From NCBI RefSeq assembly GCF_021729145.1, contig NZ_JAJSLW010000016.1:63397-127396 (forward strand): a stretch of 64,000 nt of DNA, read 5' to 3'. A program made the translations under genes and the position numbers. The notes beneath the pieces are model-generated. The model did not search any database. It had not been told where the DNA came from and saw only the letters and a program-made list of their open reading frames with translations. Shown here one piece after another: positions 9,219 to 19,173 of this stretch; position 1 is the stretch's first letter, and each line of letters begins with the position of its first letter. Origin of the DNA: Membranihabitans maritimus (GTDB taxonomy: Bacteria > Bacteroidota > Bacteroidia > Chitinophagales > Saprospiraceae).

Positions 9219-9854
9219 TTGAAAAATATAATTCTAACCACATTGATCCTTTGTTTTGGCTTTGCATCCTATAGTCAGATCAATTTCGGTATTAAAGTCG
9301 GGGCAAGTGCAACAGATGTGGGAATTGATTCTTTGAAAATTAACGATCCAAATTCAGTAGATCAATTCATTCTAAATGTCGAAGAAGCCAATTATGGATT
9401 TTTTTTTGGCGGTGTTCTTCAAATTCAAATGGGATGGTTTTTATTACAGCCTGAAGTGCTATTCAACTCAGCCAGTGTGGATTACAGAATAGAAGACAGT
9501 TTCTCTACCACTACTGGAAAAATATTTAGTGAAACTTATCAAAACCTTGACATACCTTTTTTGTTAGGGTTTAAAGCAGGGCCGCTGAGAATGCAGGCGG
9601 GTCCTGTAGGTCACGTATTTTTAAATTCTATATCGGAGCTCAAAGATATTGAAGGCTATGAAAGGAATTTCAAAGATATAGAATACGGATACCAGGCCGG
9701 GATAGGAATTGATTTTTTAAAATTTATGATCGATGTTCGGTATGAAGGGAATTTTAGTCGTTTTGGGAATCATATTGTATTCTTTGGAAAACAGTATAAC
9801 TTTTCTCAAAATCCAACCCGTCTTACGGCCAGCATTGCAATCACATTAAATTAG
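9219..9854 (+). CDS. Outer-membrane beta-barrel (PorT-like) protein
   Basis: A 211-residue protein with a clear signal peptide (NIILTTLILCFGFASYSQ) and alternating amphipathic strands typical of an eight-stranded outer-membrane barrel, such as INFGIKVGAS, YGFFFGGVLQIQM, DIPFLLGFKAG and YQAGIGIDF. The frame starts with TTG; no ATG with a sensible signal peptide lies nearby, so TTG is the probable start. It resembles the PorT/OprF-like barrel proteins of Bacteroidota; a direct role in type IX secretion cannot be claimed. It lies 39 bp upstream of bshC on the same strand and may be cotranscribed. Confidence 0.75.
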   Translation: MKNIILTTLILCFGFASYSQINFGIKVGASATDVGIDSLKINDPNSVDQFILNVEEANYGFFFGGVLQIQMGWFLLQPEVLFNSASVDYRIEDSFSTTTGKIFSETYQNLDIPFLLGFKAGPLRMQAGPVGHVFLNSISELKDIEGYERNFKDIEYGYQAGIGIDFLKFMIDVRYEGNFSRFGNHIVFFGKQYNFSQNPTRLTASIAITLN

Positions 9855-9893
9855 AAAAATTATCTTCGCTAAATAAAATTGTAATACCGTTAA

Positions 9894-11483
9894 ATGAATA
9901 CTCTCTACTTCGATTTCAAATCTATTGGAAAATTTAGTGACAACGACATAGCTTATTCATCAGGAAATAAAAAACTGGAGCCATTTTATTCTTTCTTTCC
10001 CTCTCAGGAAAATCTGCTTAATGCAGCGGAAAAAAGAAAAAATTTCACGGTAGACAGGGAAGTATTAGTAGCCGAAATCACCAGACAATATAAAGGTTTT
10101 ACAGATCATGAAGAGATCTTTACCTATATCTCAAAACTAAAAGATCCTAATGTATTCACGATCACCACAGCTCACCAACCCAACCTTTTAACCGGGCCGC
10201 TGTATTTTATTTATAAATGTCTATCGGCAATCAAGGCTTCCGGAGAATTTAACAAAAGGAATAGTCAGTATGAAACGATTCCAATACTTGTCCTGGGAGG
10301 TGAAGATCACGATTTTGAAGAATTAAACCATTTAAGAATATTTGGCAAACCCATCGTATGGGAAGACGAACAAGGAGGAGCTATCGGCAGGTATAAGACA
10401 GCTAGTTTACAACCAATAATAGACGAAATCTACCAAATCCTCGGAGACAGTGAAAATGCTCAACTATTAAAAGGCAAAATTGAAAAAGCATTCAACGGAA
10501 AGGAAAATTATGGACAGTCTATGCAACATTTTGTCCATGAATTGCTTGGACACCTGGGAATATTAGTTGTATCAATGGATAATAAAGCCTTTAAGAAGCG
10601 AATGATTCCCTATTTCAAAGATGATCTACTCAATAAAAGTTCACATCGCATTGTCAACGAAGTTCAGGAGTCATTCTCCGAGGCAGGATTTGACAAACAA
10701 GCATTTGTTCGTCCCATAAACTTCTTTTATTTAACGAAAAACAGCAGGGACCGTATTGAAGAAAATAACGGTACTTATTCACTGGTTAACAGCGATAATA
10801 ATTGGTCTCAAGATGAGCTGTTACATGAAATTGAAACGAACCCGGAAAATTTTAGTCCCAACGTTATTCTCAGACCTATTTACCAGGAAGTTATTTTACC
10901 GAATTTAGCTTATGTCGGAGGAGGAGGTGAAATTTCTTACTGGCTTGAACGTCTGTCTCAATTCGAGGAATTAAAAGTATTTTTTCCCATGTTGATTCGC
11001 AGGGATTCCATTCAATTAATTTCAAATAAAGATCTTGAAATTCTCCAGGAATATCACTTTTCCATCGAAGATCTTTTCCTGCCCGATCATAAACTAACGG
11101 AAAAATACCTGTCCGAATTTGGAAGAGATGAAATTGACATATCTAAGGAATTGCAAGCAATAGATGAGCTTGAAAAGAAAGTTCAGGAAAAAGCCGAAGT
11201 AATAGACCAATCTCTGGTAGCCCGAATAGGAGCACAGTTTGCCAAATTCAAAAACGACTTACAAGGTGTAGAAAAGCGATTAAAAAAGACCGAAAAACAA
11301 TCACACGATAGAAATATTAAAAAAATTAACCGGATTAAATCCAAACTGTTTCCCAACAACGGGCTCCAGGAAAGATCCGATAATTTCATGTCGTGGTATA
11401 TTCTTCACGGAGAAGGTTTCTTTCAACTCCTTCTCGAAGCTGCAAACCCGTTCGACACGCGAATGAAAACAATAGAGGTGTAA
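9894..11483 (+). CDS. bshC: Bacillithiol biosynthesis cysteine-adding enzyme BshC
   Basis: A 529-residue protein matching BshC in length and signature. The N-terminal Rossmann-like core contains TTAHQPNLLTGPLYFIYK and LGGEDHDFEELNHL; the mid-region holds LRPIYQEVILPNLAYVGGGG followed by EISYWL. A coiled-coil stretch (about residues 410-480) with many Lys/Glu precedes the C-terminal HGEGFFQLLLE segment. BshC is the last, cysteine-adding step of bacillithiol synthesis, giving the main low-molecular-weight thiol in many Bacteroidota. No bshA or bshB lies in this window, which is usual because the genes are dispersed. Identification is firm. Confidence 0.93.
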   Translation: MNTLYFDFKSIGKFSDNDIAYSSGNKKLEPFYSFFPSQENLLNAAEKRKNFTVDREVLVAEITRQYKGFTDHEEIFTYISKLKDPNVFTITTAHQPNLLTGPLYFIYKCLSAIKASGEFNKRNSQYETIPILVLGGEDHDFEELNHLRIFGKPIVWEDEQGGAIGRYKTASLQPIIDEIYQILGDSENAQLLKGKIEKAFNGKENYGQSMQHFVHELLGHLGILVVSMDNKAFKKRMIPYFKDDLLNKSSHRIVNEVQESFSEAGFDKQAFVRPINFFYLTKNSRDRIEENNGTYSLVNSDNNWSQDELLHEIETNPENFSPNVILRPIYQEVILPNLAYVGGGGEISYWLERLSQFEELKVFFPMLIRRDSIQLISNKDLEILQEYHFSIEDLFLPDHKLTEKYLSEFGRDEIDISKELQAIDELEKKVQEKAEVIDQSLVARIGAQFAKFKNDLQGVEKRLKKTEKQSHDRNIKKINRIKSKLFPNNGLQERSDNFMSWYILHGEGFFQLLLEAANPFDTRMKTIEV

Positions 11484-11579
11484 ATTCAGGGTGAATTAAT
11501 CATAGGACAGGGGGCTGAAAGGATTAGCCAGGATTGAGACCGGTAACAAATAAAAATTAATTGTTTTACCAGCGTCCCA

Positions 11580-12479
11580 TTAAACCTCTTTCTTTTCCAA
11601 CACTTTCCCCTGCGTATCCACTGTTTCTTTTTTCACTTCAAAAAAACTAAGCAATTGAGTTAATTTCTGCTTCAATTCTTTCCGATGTATAATAAAATCA
11701 AGAAATCCCTGATCTAACAAAAATTCGGAAGATTGGAAACCTTCAGGAAGATCTTGCTTTATTGTTTCCTTGATGACCCTTGGCCCCGCAAAACCGATAA
11801 GGGCTTTGGGTTCCGCAATATTAAAATCCCCCAACATGGCATAACTCGCTGTAACACCACCGGTAGTAGGATCCGTCATTAGTGAAATGTAGGGAATTTT
11901 TGCATCCGCTAAAAGACCTAATTTAACTGATGTTTTAGCCATTTGCATTAGAGAAAAAGCCGATTCCATCATCCTCGCTCCCCCGGATTTGGAAATAATC
12001 ATCAATGGATACTTGTTTTTCAGCGAATAATCAATGGCCATAGATATTTTTTCTCCTACCACACTCCCCATAGATCCACCGATAAAAGAAAAATCCATTG
12101 CGGCAATGACCAATTTTTGATCTTCCGTTAAATTACCCACTGCTACCGATAAAGCATCATTCAGGTCAGTTTTTTCTTTCGCGGCTTGTAATCGATCAGT
12201 GTACTTTTTCAGGTCTTCGAAATCAAGTATATCCTTAGCAATTAAATTGTCAAAAAGCACCTCATACTCACTGTTCTCATAAATAAAATCAAAATAATCG
12301 TGAGAACCGATTCGAATGTGGTGATCGCAATGCGGACAAACATAAAGGTTTTCCTTTAAATCTTTGGTAAGGGTCGTTTCCTTACAACTCGGACATTTTG
12401 ACCAAATACCATCAGGAACTTCTTTTTTGTTGCTTGTTGCAGTTTGAATCCCTTCTTTTAATCTTTTAAACCAACCCAT
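11580..12479 (-). CDS. accD: Acetyl-CoA carboxylase carboxyltransferase beta subunit
   Basis: A 299-residue AccD. An N-terminal four-cysteine zinc ribbon (C29, C32, C48, C51 in KCPSCKE and VCPHCDHH) is followed by the crotonase-fold carboxyltransferase domain with [26 protein letters not shown] and [11 protein letters not shown]. With AccA it transfers the carboxyl group from carboxybiotin to acetyl-CoA, the first step of fatty acid synthesis. It is transcribed alone; the next minus-strand gene, hemE, ends 212 bp upstream. Length and motifs are canonical. Confidence 0.96.
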   Translation of the reverse strand: MGWFKRLKEGIQTATSNKKEVPDGIWSKCPSCKETTLTKDLKENLYVCPHCDHHIRIGSHDYFDFIYENSEYEVLFDNLIAKDILDFEDLKKYTDRLQAAKEKTDLNDALSVAVGNLTEDQKLVIAAMDFSFIGGSMGSVVGEKISMAIDYSLKNKYPLMIISKSGGARMMESAFSLMQMAKTSVKLGLLADAKIPYISLMTDPTTGGVTASYAMLGDFNIAEPKALIGFAGPRVIKETIKQDLPEGFQSSEFLLDQGFLDFIIHRKELKQKLTQLLSFFEVKKETVDTQGKVLEKKEV

Positions 12480-12691
12480 GATTTATGATTTTGGATGTTT
12501 TATTTATAAAGAATTACGGCAAGTATAACATTAAATGTTTAAAAACCCCCTCAATTTTTGACGAACCTGTTTTCTGACGGCTACATATTTAATCTTGACC
12601 TATTAAAAGAACAATTTTATTTACATAATATTTGACTACAATTACGCAAATATATAAAATTTTCATTCTGACCTTTACAAGTATATCAATA

Positions 12692-13711
12692 TTAATAACG
12701 GTATGATTTTACTGTATTCACGAAGGTTTTTACTCCATCCAACGGGGTATCCGGGTAAACTCCATGTCCGAGGTTCACTATATGCTTCTCATCAAAAGAG
12801 GTTAAAAGTTGCAACGTCTTCTCTTTTATTGTTTTCTCATCCCCATACAATACACAAGGATCAAGGTTCCCCTGGACTACTTTTCTACCCTTTACAACGG
12901 AATTAATTTCAGATGGTCGGTATGACCAATCGAACCCAAGTGCCTTACAATCGAGATTGAGTAATTCACCAAAGGAAGAACTGGCCCCTTTACTAAAAAC
13001 AATGGTCCGAGTTCCGGTGGGTAACGTACTTAATATCTGCTCTATATATTTTATCCCAAATTCTTTATAAAGGTCCTGACCAAGCATGCCAGCCCAGCTA
13101 TCAAATATTTGGACACAATCCACCCCATTTTCCAACTGTGATTTAAGATATTCGGCCACGCTGACGGCCAGTTTATCCATCAATTTATGTGAGGCCTCAG
13201 GGTGTTGGTATAAGAATCTTCTGGCTTTAGAAAATGTTTTCGAACCTTCCCCTTCTAGCATATAACAAAATAGAGTCCACGGTGCCCCACTAAAACCAAT
13301 TAAAGGGACACGGTCCAATCTATTTTTTATTTCCCCTATGGTATTATAAACATACCCTAAATTTTTAGTAGCTATTTCCCCGTGGATCAATTGATCGATA
13401 TCCCCGGGATCATTTATTGTTTTTGGAAATACTGGCCCCTTATTTTTTACAAGGTGATACTCCAATCCCATACACTCAGGGATAACCAAAATATCAGAAA
13501 ACAATATAGCTGCATCTACACCCAATTCATCCACGGGTTGAATGGTCACTTCAGCAGCTTTCTCCGGATTTTTCACCAAATCGACAAAAGATCCCATACC
13601 CGCCCGAACTTTTCTATATTGTGGCAATATCCTTCCGGCTTGTCTCATTAACCATATGGGAGGTCTTTCCACTTGCTTCCCATCCAAAACGTCCAATAAT
13701 AATGTATTCAT
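12692..13711 (-). CDS. hemE: Uroporphyrinogen decarboxylase
   Basis: A 339-residue HemE. The conserved N-terminal RQAGR motif (residues 23-27, within WLMRQAGRILPQYR) binds the substrate carboxylates, and an aspartate in ILFSDILVIPE is the catalytic one. The FSGAPWTLFCYMLEG and NLGHGVYPDTPLDGV blocks are also canonical. It decarboxylates the four acetate side chains of uroporphyrinogen III to coproporphyrinogen III in cytosolic haem synthesis. It is divergently arranged with dapB over a 69-bp spacer. Confidence 0.96.
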   Translation of the reverse strand: MNTLLLDVLDGKQVERPPIWLMRQAGRILPQYRKVRAGMGSFVDLVKNPEKAAEVTIQPVDELGVDAAILFSDILVIPECMGLEYHLVKNKGPVFPKTINDPGDIDQLIHGEIATKNLGYVYNTIGEIKNRLDRVPLIGFSGAPWTLFCYMLEGEGSKTFSKARRFLYQHPEASHKLMDKLAVSVAEYLKSQLENGVDCVQIFDSWAGMLGQDLYKEFGIKYIEQILSTLPTGTRTIVFSKGASSSFGELLNLDCKALGFDWSYRPSEINSVVKGRKVVQGNLDPCVLYGDEKTIKEKTLQLLTSFDEKHIVNLGHGVYPDTPLDGVKTFVNTVKSYRY

Positions 13712-13741
13712 CAGTATATTATGTTAATTCTATTTTATGAA

Positions 13742-13749
13742 TATTTTTG
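13742..13749 (+). promoter_or_regulatory. -7 box for dapB (TATTTTTG)
   Basis: TATTTTTG is an exact match to TAnnTTTG, 31 bases before the preferred ATG of dapB. It lies downstream of the longest possible in-frame start at 13721, which argues that the first 20 codons of the longer frame are not translated. Confidence 0.5.
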
Positions 13750-13780
13750 CAAATGTAAATTTTTAAAAAAACATAACGAT

Positions 13781-14503
13781 ATGAATGTTGCAATAATTGG
13801 TTACGGAAGAATGGGTAAAACCATTGAAAAAATTTGTTTGACGAGGAATCACAATGTTTCAGTTGTAATAGATATAGATAATAAGGACGAAATCAACTCC
13901 TTACATGATAAAAATATAGATGTGGCAATTGAATTTACACAACCGCATTCCGCTTTTCCTAATATTCGTGCACTAATTGGCCAAAATATACCGGTTGTAT
14001 GCGGCACTACAGCATGGACTGATAAAATGGAAGAAATTCAGGAATTGGTACAAAACCAAGATGGTACATTTTTCTATGCACCCAACTATAGTATCGGAGT
14101 CAATTTGTTTTTTGCGATAAACGAATATGTAGCCAAATTGATGAATAATTTTCAAGACTTTGATGTAAGTATGGAAGAGATCCACCATATACACAAACTC
14201 GATTCACCAAGTGGAACAGCTCTCAATCTCGCTCATGACATACTAACCTACAACGAAAAGAAAACTTCCTGGACTAACGAAGAAACTGAAAAAAGGGAAG
14301 AATTATCAATTATCTCAAAAAGAGAACCAGACGTAGCAGGTATACATAGCATATTTTACGAAGGCCCTTATGATAAAATCGAATGCACACATACTGCCAA
14401 ATCGAGAGAAGGGTTTGCCCTGGGTTCTGTATTGGCAGCAGAATGGGTACACGATAAAAAAGGGATATTTTCAATGAAAGATTTCCTAAAACAATTCTTG
14501 TAG
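13781..14503 (+). CDS. dapB: 4-hydroxy-tetrahydrodipicolinate reductase
   Basis: A 240-residue DapB. The start at 13781 (MNVAIIGYGRMGKTIEK) is chosen because it begins directly with the Rossmann GxGxxG motif; the frame could open at 13721 but that would place the promoter box inside the gene. Other signatures are CGTTAW (74-79), APNYSIGVN, the catalytic HHIHK (His 135 and 136, Lys 139) with LDSPSGTAL, and a C-terminal EGFALGSVLAAEWV. It reduces hydroxytetrahydrodipicolinate to tetrahydrodipicolinate for lysine and peptidoglycan synthesis in the cytosol. Identification is firm. Confidence 0.95.
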   Translation: MNVAIIGYGRMGKTIEKICLTRNHNVSVVIDIDNKDEINSLHDKNIDVAIEFTQPHSAFPNIRALIGQNIPVVCGTTAWTDKMEEIQELVQNQDGTFFYAPNYSIGVNLFFAINEYVAKLMNNFQDFDVSMEEIHHIHKLDSPSGTALNLAHDILTYNEKKTSWTNEETEKREELSIISKREPDVAGIHSIFYEGPYDKIECTHTAKSREGFALGSVLAAEWVHDKKGIFSMKDFLKQFL

Positions 14504-15052
14504 GATAATGCTCAATAACGAAATCAGGATCCTAATTTTGTAAAACCTATAATAGAAATATTATATACTTTTATGCATTTTGTATTACTTCCTGACATTT
14601 CCAGTACATCCAGCACCCGAATTAAAACCTGCGAATACAGCAAAATTTTTCACAAAGACATTTTAGTCTGAATCTTTGTCGAAAAGTTCGTAGATGCCTT
14701 ACCGGTAGTAACCACTTTCAGATCATTCGGCTAGCAGGATACTGGCATCTAAAACATTATTCGCCGGAAAACCCGAAGATTGATCATTTCAAGGAAAAAT
14801 ACTTGTCGGGACCACTAATGTTCTGCCTGAGAGCTTACCCAGGGCAATCACCAGGTGACAAAGTCTTCATAAATACATGGAGAAGGTCCTTTCAATCACC
14901 TAATAATCATTGCCTTATCTGCTTCAATCTCCCACAACCCGGCAACTGGAATTTTGATCCACTAATTGTACCTTGCCATCTTTAGGAAATAAAGAGAAAT
15001 ATTCTTACATTCTAGATCTTTTTTGGAATAATAAAACGTAAATTTTCTAATA
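14504..15052. other. 549-bp intergenic region with a decayed-looking open frame
   Basis: Between dapB and yebC. From about 14623 to the TAG at 14983-14985 one plus-strand frame stays open for roughly 120 codons without a plausible early ATG, and is richer in Arg, Pro, His, Cys and Trp than neighbouring genes. I recognise no family. It may be a relic of a lost gene or chance. No hairpin-plus-T-run terminator is evident. Confidence 0.35.
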
Positions 15053-15805
15053 ATGGCAGGTCACAATAAATGGTCGAAGATCAAAAGAAAGAAAGGAGCA
15101 CTAGATGCAAAAAGATCGAAAATGTTCTCCAGAATAATCAAGGAAATTACCGTTGCCGTCAAGGAAGGGAATAGCGGAGACGAAGAATTCAACCCGAGAC
15201 TTCGGCTGGCAATAGCTAATGCAAAAGGCGTTAATATGCCTAAAGATAATATAGAAAGGGCTATCAAGAAAGCACTGGATTCGGATAGTGCTGCAATATA
15301 TCAACCCACATATGAAGGATATGGAAATGGCGGTGTAGCTATTTTCGTTGAATGTGCTACTGACAATCTCAATCGGACGGTGTCAAGCGTAAGGTCAATT
15401 TTTACTAAAAATGGTGGAAGTTTATCTACATCCGGTTCGGTAGATTATTTATTCGACCGAAAAGGAGTTTTTGTCCTTGATATACAACCCGAAAAGAAAG
15501 AGCAATTAGAGTTGGACCTTATTGATGGCGGAGCTGAGGAATTTGACTTTGATCCTGAAACCAATGAATTGACAATAACGGTCGCTTTTGAAGATTTTGG
15601 AAATATGCAAACCAAGCTGGAGGCTCTTTCCCTCGAAACCAAAAGTGCAGGCCTGGAGCGGATACCGAATGTCTATACCAGATTGGAACTGGAAGATGCC
15701 CAAAAGGTATTAAATCTAATAGATATACTTGAGGAGGATGAAGATGTACAAAATGTCTTCCACAATCTGGAAATGACAGAGGAATTGGAAGAAACAATGA
15801 ATTAA
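15053..15805 (+). CDS. yebC: YebC/PmpR family DNA-binding protein
   Basis: A 250-residue protein with the invariant N-terminus MAGHNKWSKIKRKKGALDAK and the following NPRLRLAIANAKGVNMPKDN helix region, then the GYGNGGVAIFVECATDNLNRT block. These are unmistakable for the YebC/PmpR family. Members bind DNA as regulators, and some also act in translation of proline-rich stretches; which applies here cannot be told. The C-terminus ends in an acidic tail (EEDEDVQNVFHNLEMTEEL). It appears monocistronic. Confidence 0.95.
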   Translation: MAGHNKWSKIKRKKGALDAKRSKMFSRIIKEITVAVKEGNSGDEEFNPRLRLAIANAKGVNMPKDNIERAIKKALDSDSAAIYQPTYEGYGNGGVAIFVECATDNLNRTVSSVRSIFTKNGGSLSTSGSVDYLFDRKGVFVLDIQPEKKEQLELDLIDGGAEEFDFDPETNELTITVAFEDFGNMQTKLEALSLETKSAGLERIPNVYTRLELEDAQKVLNLIDILEEDEDVQNVFHNLEMTEELEETMN

Positions 15806-16011
15806 TATATTGAAACTCCCGGACTATAGCTATAGATATAATTGCGAGGACATTATATTGTTTTGTGAATATGTACCAAAATTAAGATTTAATTGAATAA
15901 GACAGGCATTTATGGTAGTTGGCCGCAATTACGTGAATTGTCATCTTACATTATAATGTCTATATTTAATAGAATCTATTTGGTAATCATCCAGGCAAAT
16001 ATAATAATCAC

Positions 16012-17592
16012 ATGAAAAATATTAAGGCCGTTTTCCTGTTGCCCCTGCTTACTCTCCCATTTTATCTAACAATCCTTCACTCCCAGCCCCTGACGACACA
16101 AAAAATAGACTCCCTCGTCAGAATTTCAATGAATAAAATGCCCCTTGCAGGTATTGCTATTGGGATTGTGAAAGATGGGGAAGTCATTCTCGAAAAAGGG
16201 TATGGAATTACATCAATGCGAAATTCCGCCCCGGTGGATAAAAACACCTTGTTTGCCATTGCTTCCAATACAAAAGCGTTTACCGCTGCAAGTCTCGCTA
16301 TTTTAGTGGATCAAGGCTTAATAAAATGGACGGATAAAGTGATAGATTACATACCAGAATTTCGGATGTACGATCCCTATATAACGGCAAACTTCAATAT
16401 ACAGGATCTGCTTACCCATCGAAGCGGACTTGGCCTTGGGGCCGGAGATTTAATGTTTTTTCCGGATGGAGCTGATTTTTCTATACAGGATGTCGTTAAA
16501 AGTTTTCAGTACCAAACCCCGGCTTCTGCCTTCCGTACCCAATATGATTATGATAATTTACTCTACCTGGTTGCAGGAGAAGTAGTTTCCAGAGTTTCCG
16601 GAATACCCTGGGTAACATTTGTGGAAAAAGAAATAATGAAGCCGATAGGCATGAAACAATCTGGAGGAATATTTCAGACTCTAAAAGACACATCTAATAT
16701 TGCTTACCCACACCGCATATCTAATGGCAACCTGCACCAGATTCCTACGTATACCAAACCCTCTGCCAATCTCGGATCGGCTGGTGGAATCTACTCAAGT
16801 GTATCGGAACTATGCCAATGGATGTTGGTTCATCTCAATGAAGGAAAGTATGGTACTCAATTGGACCAATCTCTTTTTTCAGAAAATGCACAACGTGAAA
16901 TGTGGCACCCCCACATTAACATAGATTTCTATATCAAGACACAACCACCCTACCATAGCCGATATCTTGCCTATGGTCTGGGTTGGGCTATAACAGAGCA
17001 AAATAACTATTTAATCTACCGTCATACCGGAGGTCTTCCCGGAATGCTTTCCCGAACGGTTATAATACCAGAACTCGAATTAGGTGTTGTAGTGTTAACT
17101 AATACTGCACCGGGCGGAAACGCCTATTATTCGATTTCCCAAAGTATTGTAGATTCTTATATCGGAATAGGTCCCCAGGACTGGATAAGTCAACAATTTA
17201 ATACTCTCGAAAAGCAAACTTCAAACTTAGATTCGACGACCCTCGCCGTTTGGCAGACTGTAGAACAAAATAAAAATAGCAATATTGATTTCAGTCGATA
17301 TACAGGATCATACATAGATCCCTGGTTCGGGGAAGTAAATATATATATTAGAGATGGAAGATTATGGTTTGGATCTATTCGATCCCCGAAACTTACAGGC
17401 CCAATGTATTTTTATAAAGGAAATACCTTTGCGATACAATGGGAATATCGCGATATGGAATGCGATGCCTTTGCCAACTTTAGTCTCGATACCGAAGGTA
17501 TGGCTACTTCTATATCCATGAAAGGGATATCCCCTGGAATTGATTTTAGTTTTGATTTTCAGGATTTGAAATTATCAAAAATAGAAAAATAA
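16012..17592 (+). CDS. Secreted serine hydrolase, beta-lactamase (class C) fold
   Basis: A 526-residue protein with a signal peptide (first about 25 residues, ending near ILHSQP). The penicillin-binding fold is shown by SxxK (S85-N-T-K88), YxN (Y180-D-N182) and HTG (338-340, RHTGGLPG). A C-terminal beta-rich domain of about 110 residues (from SRYTGSYIDPWFGEVNIYI) matches the DUF3471-like tail common to esterase-type members. It is therefore more likely a peptidase or esterase than a true beta-lactamase. It overlaps the next gene, an AraC regulator, by one base (TAATG), so the two are coupled and the regulator may control the hydrolase. Confidence 0.85.
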   Translation: MKNIKAVFLLPLLTLPFYLTILHSQPLTTQKIDSLVRISMNKMPLAGIAIGIVKDGEVILEKGYGITSMRNSAPVDKNTLFAIASNTKAFTAASLAILVDQGLIKWTDKVIDYIPEFRMYDPYITANFNIQDLLTHRSGLGLGAGDLMFFPDGADFSIQDVVKSFQYQTPASAFRTQYDYDNLLYLVAGEVVSRVSGIPWVTFVEKEIMKPIGMKQSGGIFQTLKDTSNIAYPHRISNGNLHQIPTYTKPSANLGSAGGIYSSVSELCQWMLVHLNEGKYGTQLDQSLFSENAQREMWHPHINIDFYIKTQPPYHSRYLAYGLGWAITEQNNYLIYRHTGGLPGMLSRTVIIPELELGVVVLTNTAPGGNAYYSISQSIVDSYIGIGPQDWISQQFNTLEKQTSNLDSTTLAVWQTVEQNKNSNIDFSRYTGSYIDPWFGEVNIYIRDGRLWFGSIRSPKLTGPMYFYKGNTFAIQWEYRDMECDAFANFSLDTEGMATSISMKGISPGIDFSFDFQDLKLSKIEK

Positions 17593-18398
17593 TGACCTAT
17601 TATATCACTATTCCACCGCCCAAACATCTGTCAAAGTATGTGCGTTTTTATTGGGTGCTCGAATCCGAAGCCTCGAAAGAAAAACCGTATATCCACCGAT
17701 CGATGGCAGATGGTTGTACGGAATTGCTTTTCCATTATAAAGGTGTTTTTGAAGAAATAAAAAAAATCCATTGCAAACCTTCATTCATTTCTGGTATTCA
17801 TTCACATACCATAGAATACCGGACTTTTCGAATTCATCAAAATTTCGGGATATTCGGTGTATATCTATACCCGTATGCCTTACCTAGAATTTTTCGTCAT
17901 TCCGCTACTGAATTTACGAATCTAATGCCCGATATTGAATCAGTCCTTGGTAAGGAAGGAAAAAACCTCGAAGAAAAGATGGTTTTAGCTCTTAATAATC
18001 AAGAAAGATATATGACTATATCTAATTATATTACAAACAAGATTAACATAAATAGACGAAGCATTCATCCTGCCGAAGAAGCTGTTTATCATGTGGTTAA
18101 TTCGCAAGAATCATCTAAAATAAGTAGACTTTCCAATCAATATAACCTATCAGAGCGACAGTTTGAACGAAAATTCAAGGAATTCTCGGGATTCCCGCCG
18201 AAAACCTATATGCGAATAGCCCGATTTTCAAAAGCCTGTAACTTTTACGGAGAAAAGAATAAAAACTTAACTGATATAGCTTTTCAATGCGGCTATTACG
18301 ACCAATCCCATTTCATAAAGGATTTTAAAACATTTTCTGGTTATCATCCCAGTACATATTTTTCCGGGGAAGCTCCGGGTATTGAATGGAGACAATAA
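17592..18398 (+). CDS. AraC family transcriptional regulator
   Basis: A 268-residue regulator. The N-terminal half (YYITIPPPKHLSKYVRFYWV and following) matches the DUF6597-type sensor domain found in AraC proteins. The C-terminal helix-turn-helix pair spans about residues 165-255: KISRLSNQYNLSERQFERKF and LTDIAFQCGYYDQSHFIKDF, then GYHPSTYF. Its start codon overlaps the stop of the serine hydrolase, so both are read from one transcript. The ligand is unknown. Confidence 0.88.
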   Translation: MTYYITIPPPKHLSKYVRFYWVLESEASKEKPYIHRSMADGCTELLFHYKGVFEEIKKIHCKPSFISGIHSHTIEYRTFRIHQNFGIFGVYLYPYALPRIFRHSATEFTNLMPDIESVLGKEGKNLEEKMVLALNNQERYMTISNYITNKININRRSIHPAEEAVYHVVNSQESSKISRLSNQYNLSERQFERKFKEFSGFPPKTYMRIARFSKACNFYGEKNKNLTDIAFQCGYYDQSHFIKDFKTFSGYHPSTYFSGEAPGIEWRQ

Positions 18399-18713
18399 AA
18401 ATTTGCATAAATATTTAAGGTTTAAAGATAAGGAGCAAATTTTACTGGAGAACATAATGATAAACTGTTAAATGCATGATGGTAAAAACATAACAATGTA
18501 TATAAACCAAATTTGTCTTGTAGTATCCCGCGTAATAGATTTTTAATAAAGTGATGCCATTGCCATGTATATAATGTCTGAATAATAAAGAATAATTAGC
18601 TAAACCTGCATTCAGGATTATATAAAACCTCCGATAATAATGTCGGATTTTTACAATTACATTAAATTCATATAGTACATATTTGTACATTTTAATGGTT
18701 AAAACTAATTGTT
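18399..18713. promoter_or_regulatory. 315-bp AT-rich spacer upstream of VOC gene
   Basis: No gene is visible. Near the right end, CATATTTG at 18678-18685 differs by one base from the TAnnTTTG box and sits about 29 bases before the VOC protein ATG at 18714, so it is a weak promoter candidate. Nothing else stands out. Confidence 0.35.
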
Positions 18714-19100
18714 ATGCAAGAAAAATTCGAAACACCTAATTACTACCGGACCGTAATGCCTTACCTTGTACTCAAAGATGTAGGTTCCTTCCTTACATTT
18801 ATTAATCAAGTATTTGACATTGAAATCAAGATGAAATATCGGGGTGAAGGCGGCAGGATCAAACATGCTGAAGTGGTCATTGGCGATAGTACTATTATGA
18901 TGGGTGAAAGTACAGATGAGTGGAAAGTGCAAAACGCCGGCCTCTATATCAATGTAGATAATGCAGATACTACATTCCAGAAAGCCCTGGATGCCGGTGC
19001 CAGTGAAATAATGGATTTATCCAACCAGGAATATGGCCGTTCTTGTGGCATCCAGGACCCAAGTGGGAATACCTGGTGGATTACTTCACCGCTACAATAA
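18714..19100 (+). CDS. VOC (glyoxalase/PhnB-like) family protein
   Basis: A 128-residue single-unit vicinal-oxygen-chelate protein with two beta-alpha-beta-beta-beta modules: TVMPYLVLKDVGSFLTFINQ, HAEVVIGDSTIMMGES, then AGLYINVDNADTTFQKALDAG and SCGIQDPSGNTWWI. This is the PhnB-like subfamily pattern. Function is unknown; members include epimerases, thiol transferases and antibiotic-binding proteins. The gene stands alone between an AraC gene and a MITE-like repeat. Confidence 0.82.
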   Translation: MQEKFETPNYYRTVMPYLVLKDVGSFLTFINQVFDIEIKMKYRGEGGRIKHAEVVIGDSTIMMGESTDEWKVQNAGLYINVDNADTTFQKALDAGASEIMDLSNQEYGRSCGIQDPSGNTWWITSPLQ

Positions 19101-19173
19101 AGGAATCATCAATTTATCATTAAAATTCCTTAACTTTAGTTTATCGACAAACTCTAATTGAAATAATTAACTA

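Noticed and set aside
13721..13780. Longer dapB N-terminus
   Set aside because: The extension would place the exact TAnnTTTG box inside the gene, and it adds 20 residues before the Rossmann motif that are not found in DapB.
15101..15797. Antisense frames over yebC
   Set aside because: They are shadows of a strongly conserved gene on the other strand.
16012..17592. Antibiotic-resistance beta-lactamase
   Set aside because: SxxK, YxN and HTG motifs are shared by esterases and peptidases; the C-terminal DUF3471-like domain favours those.
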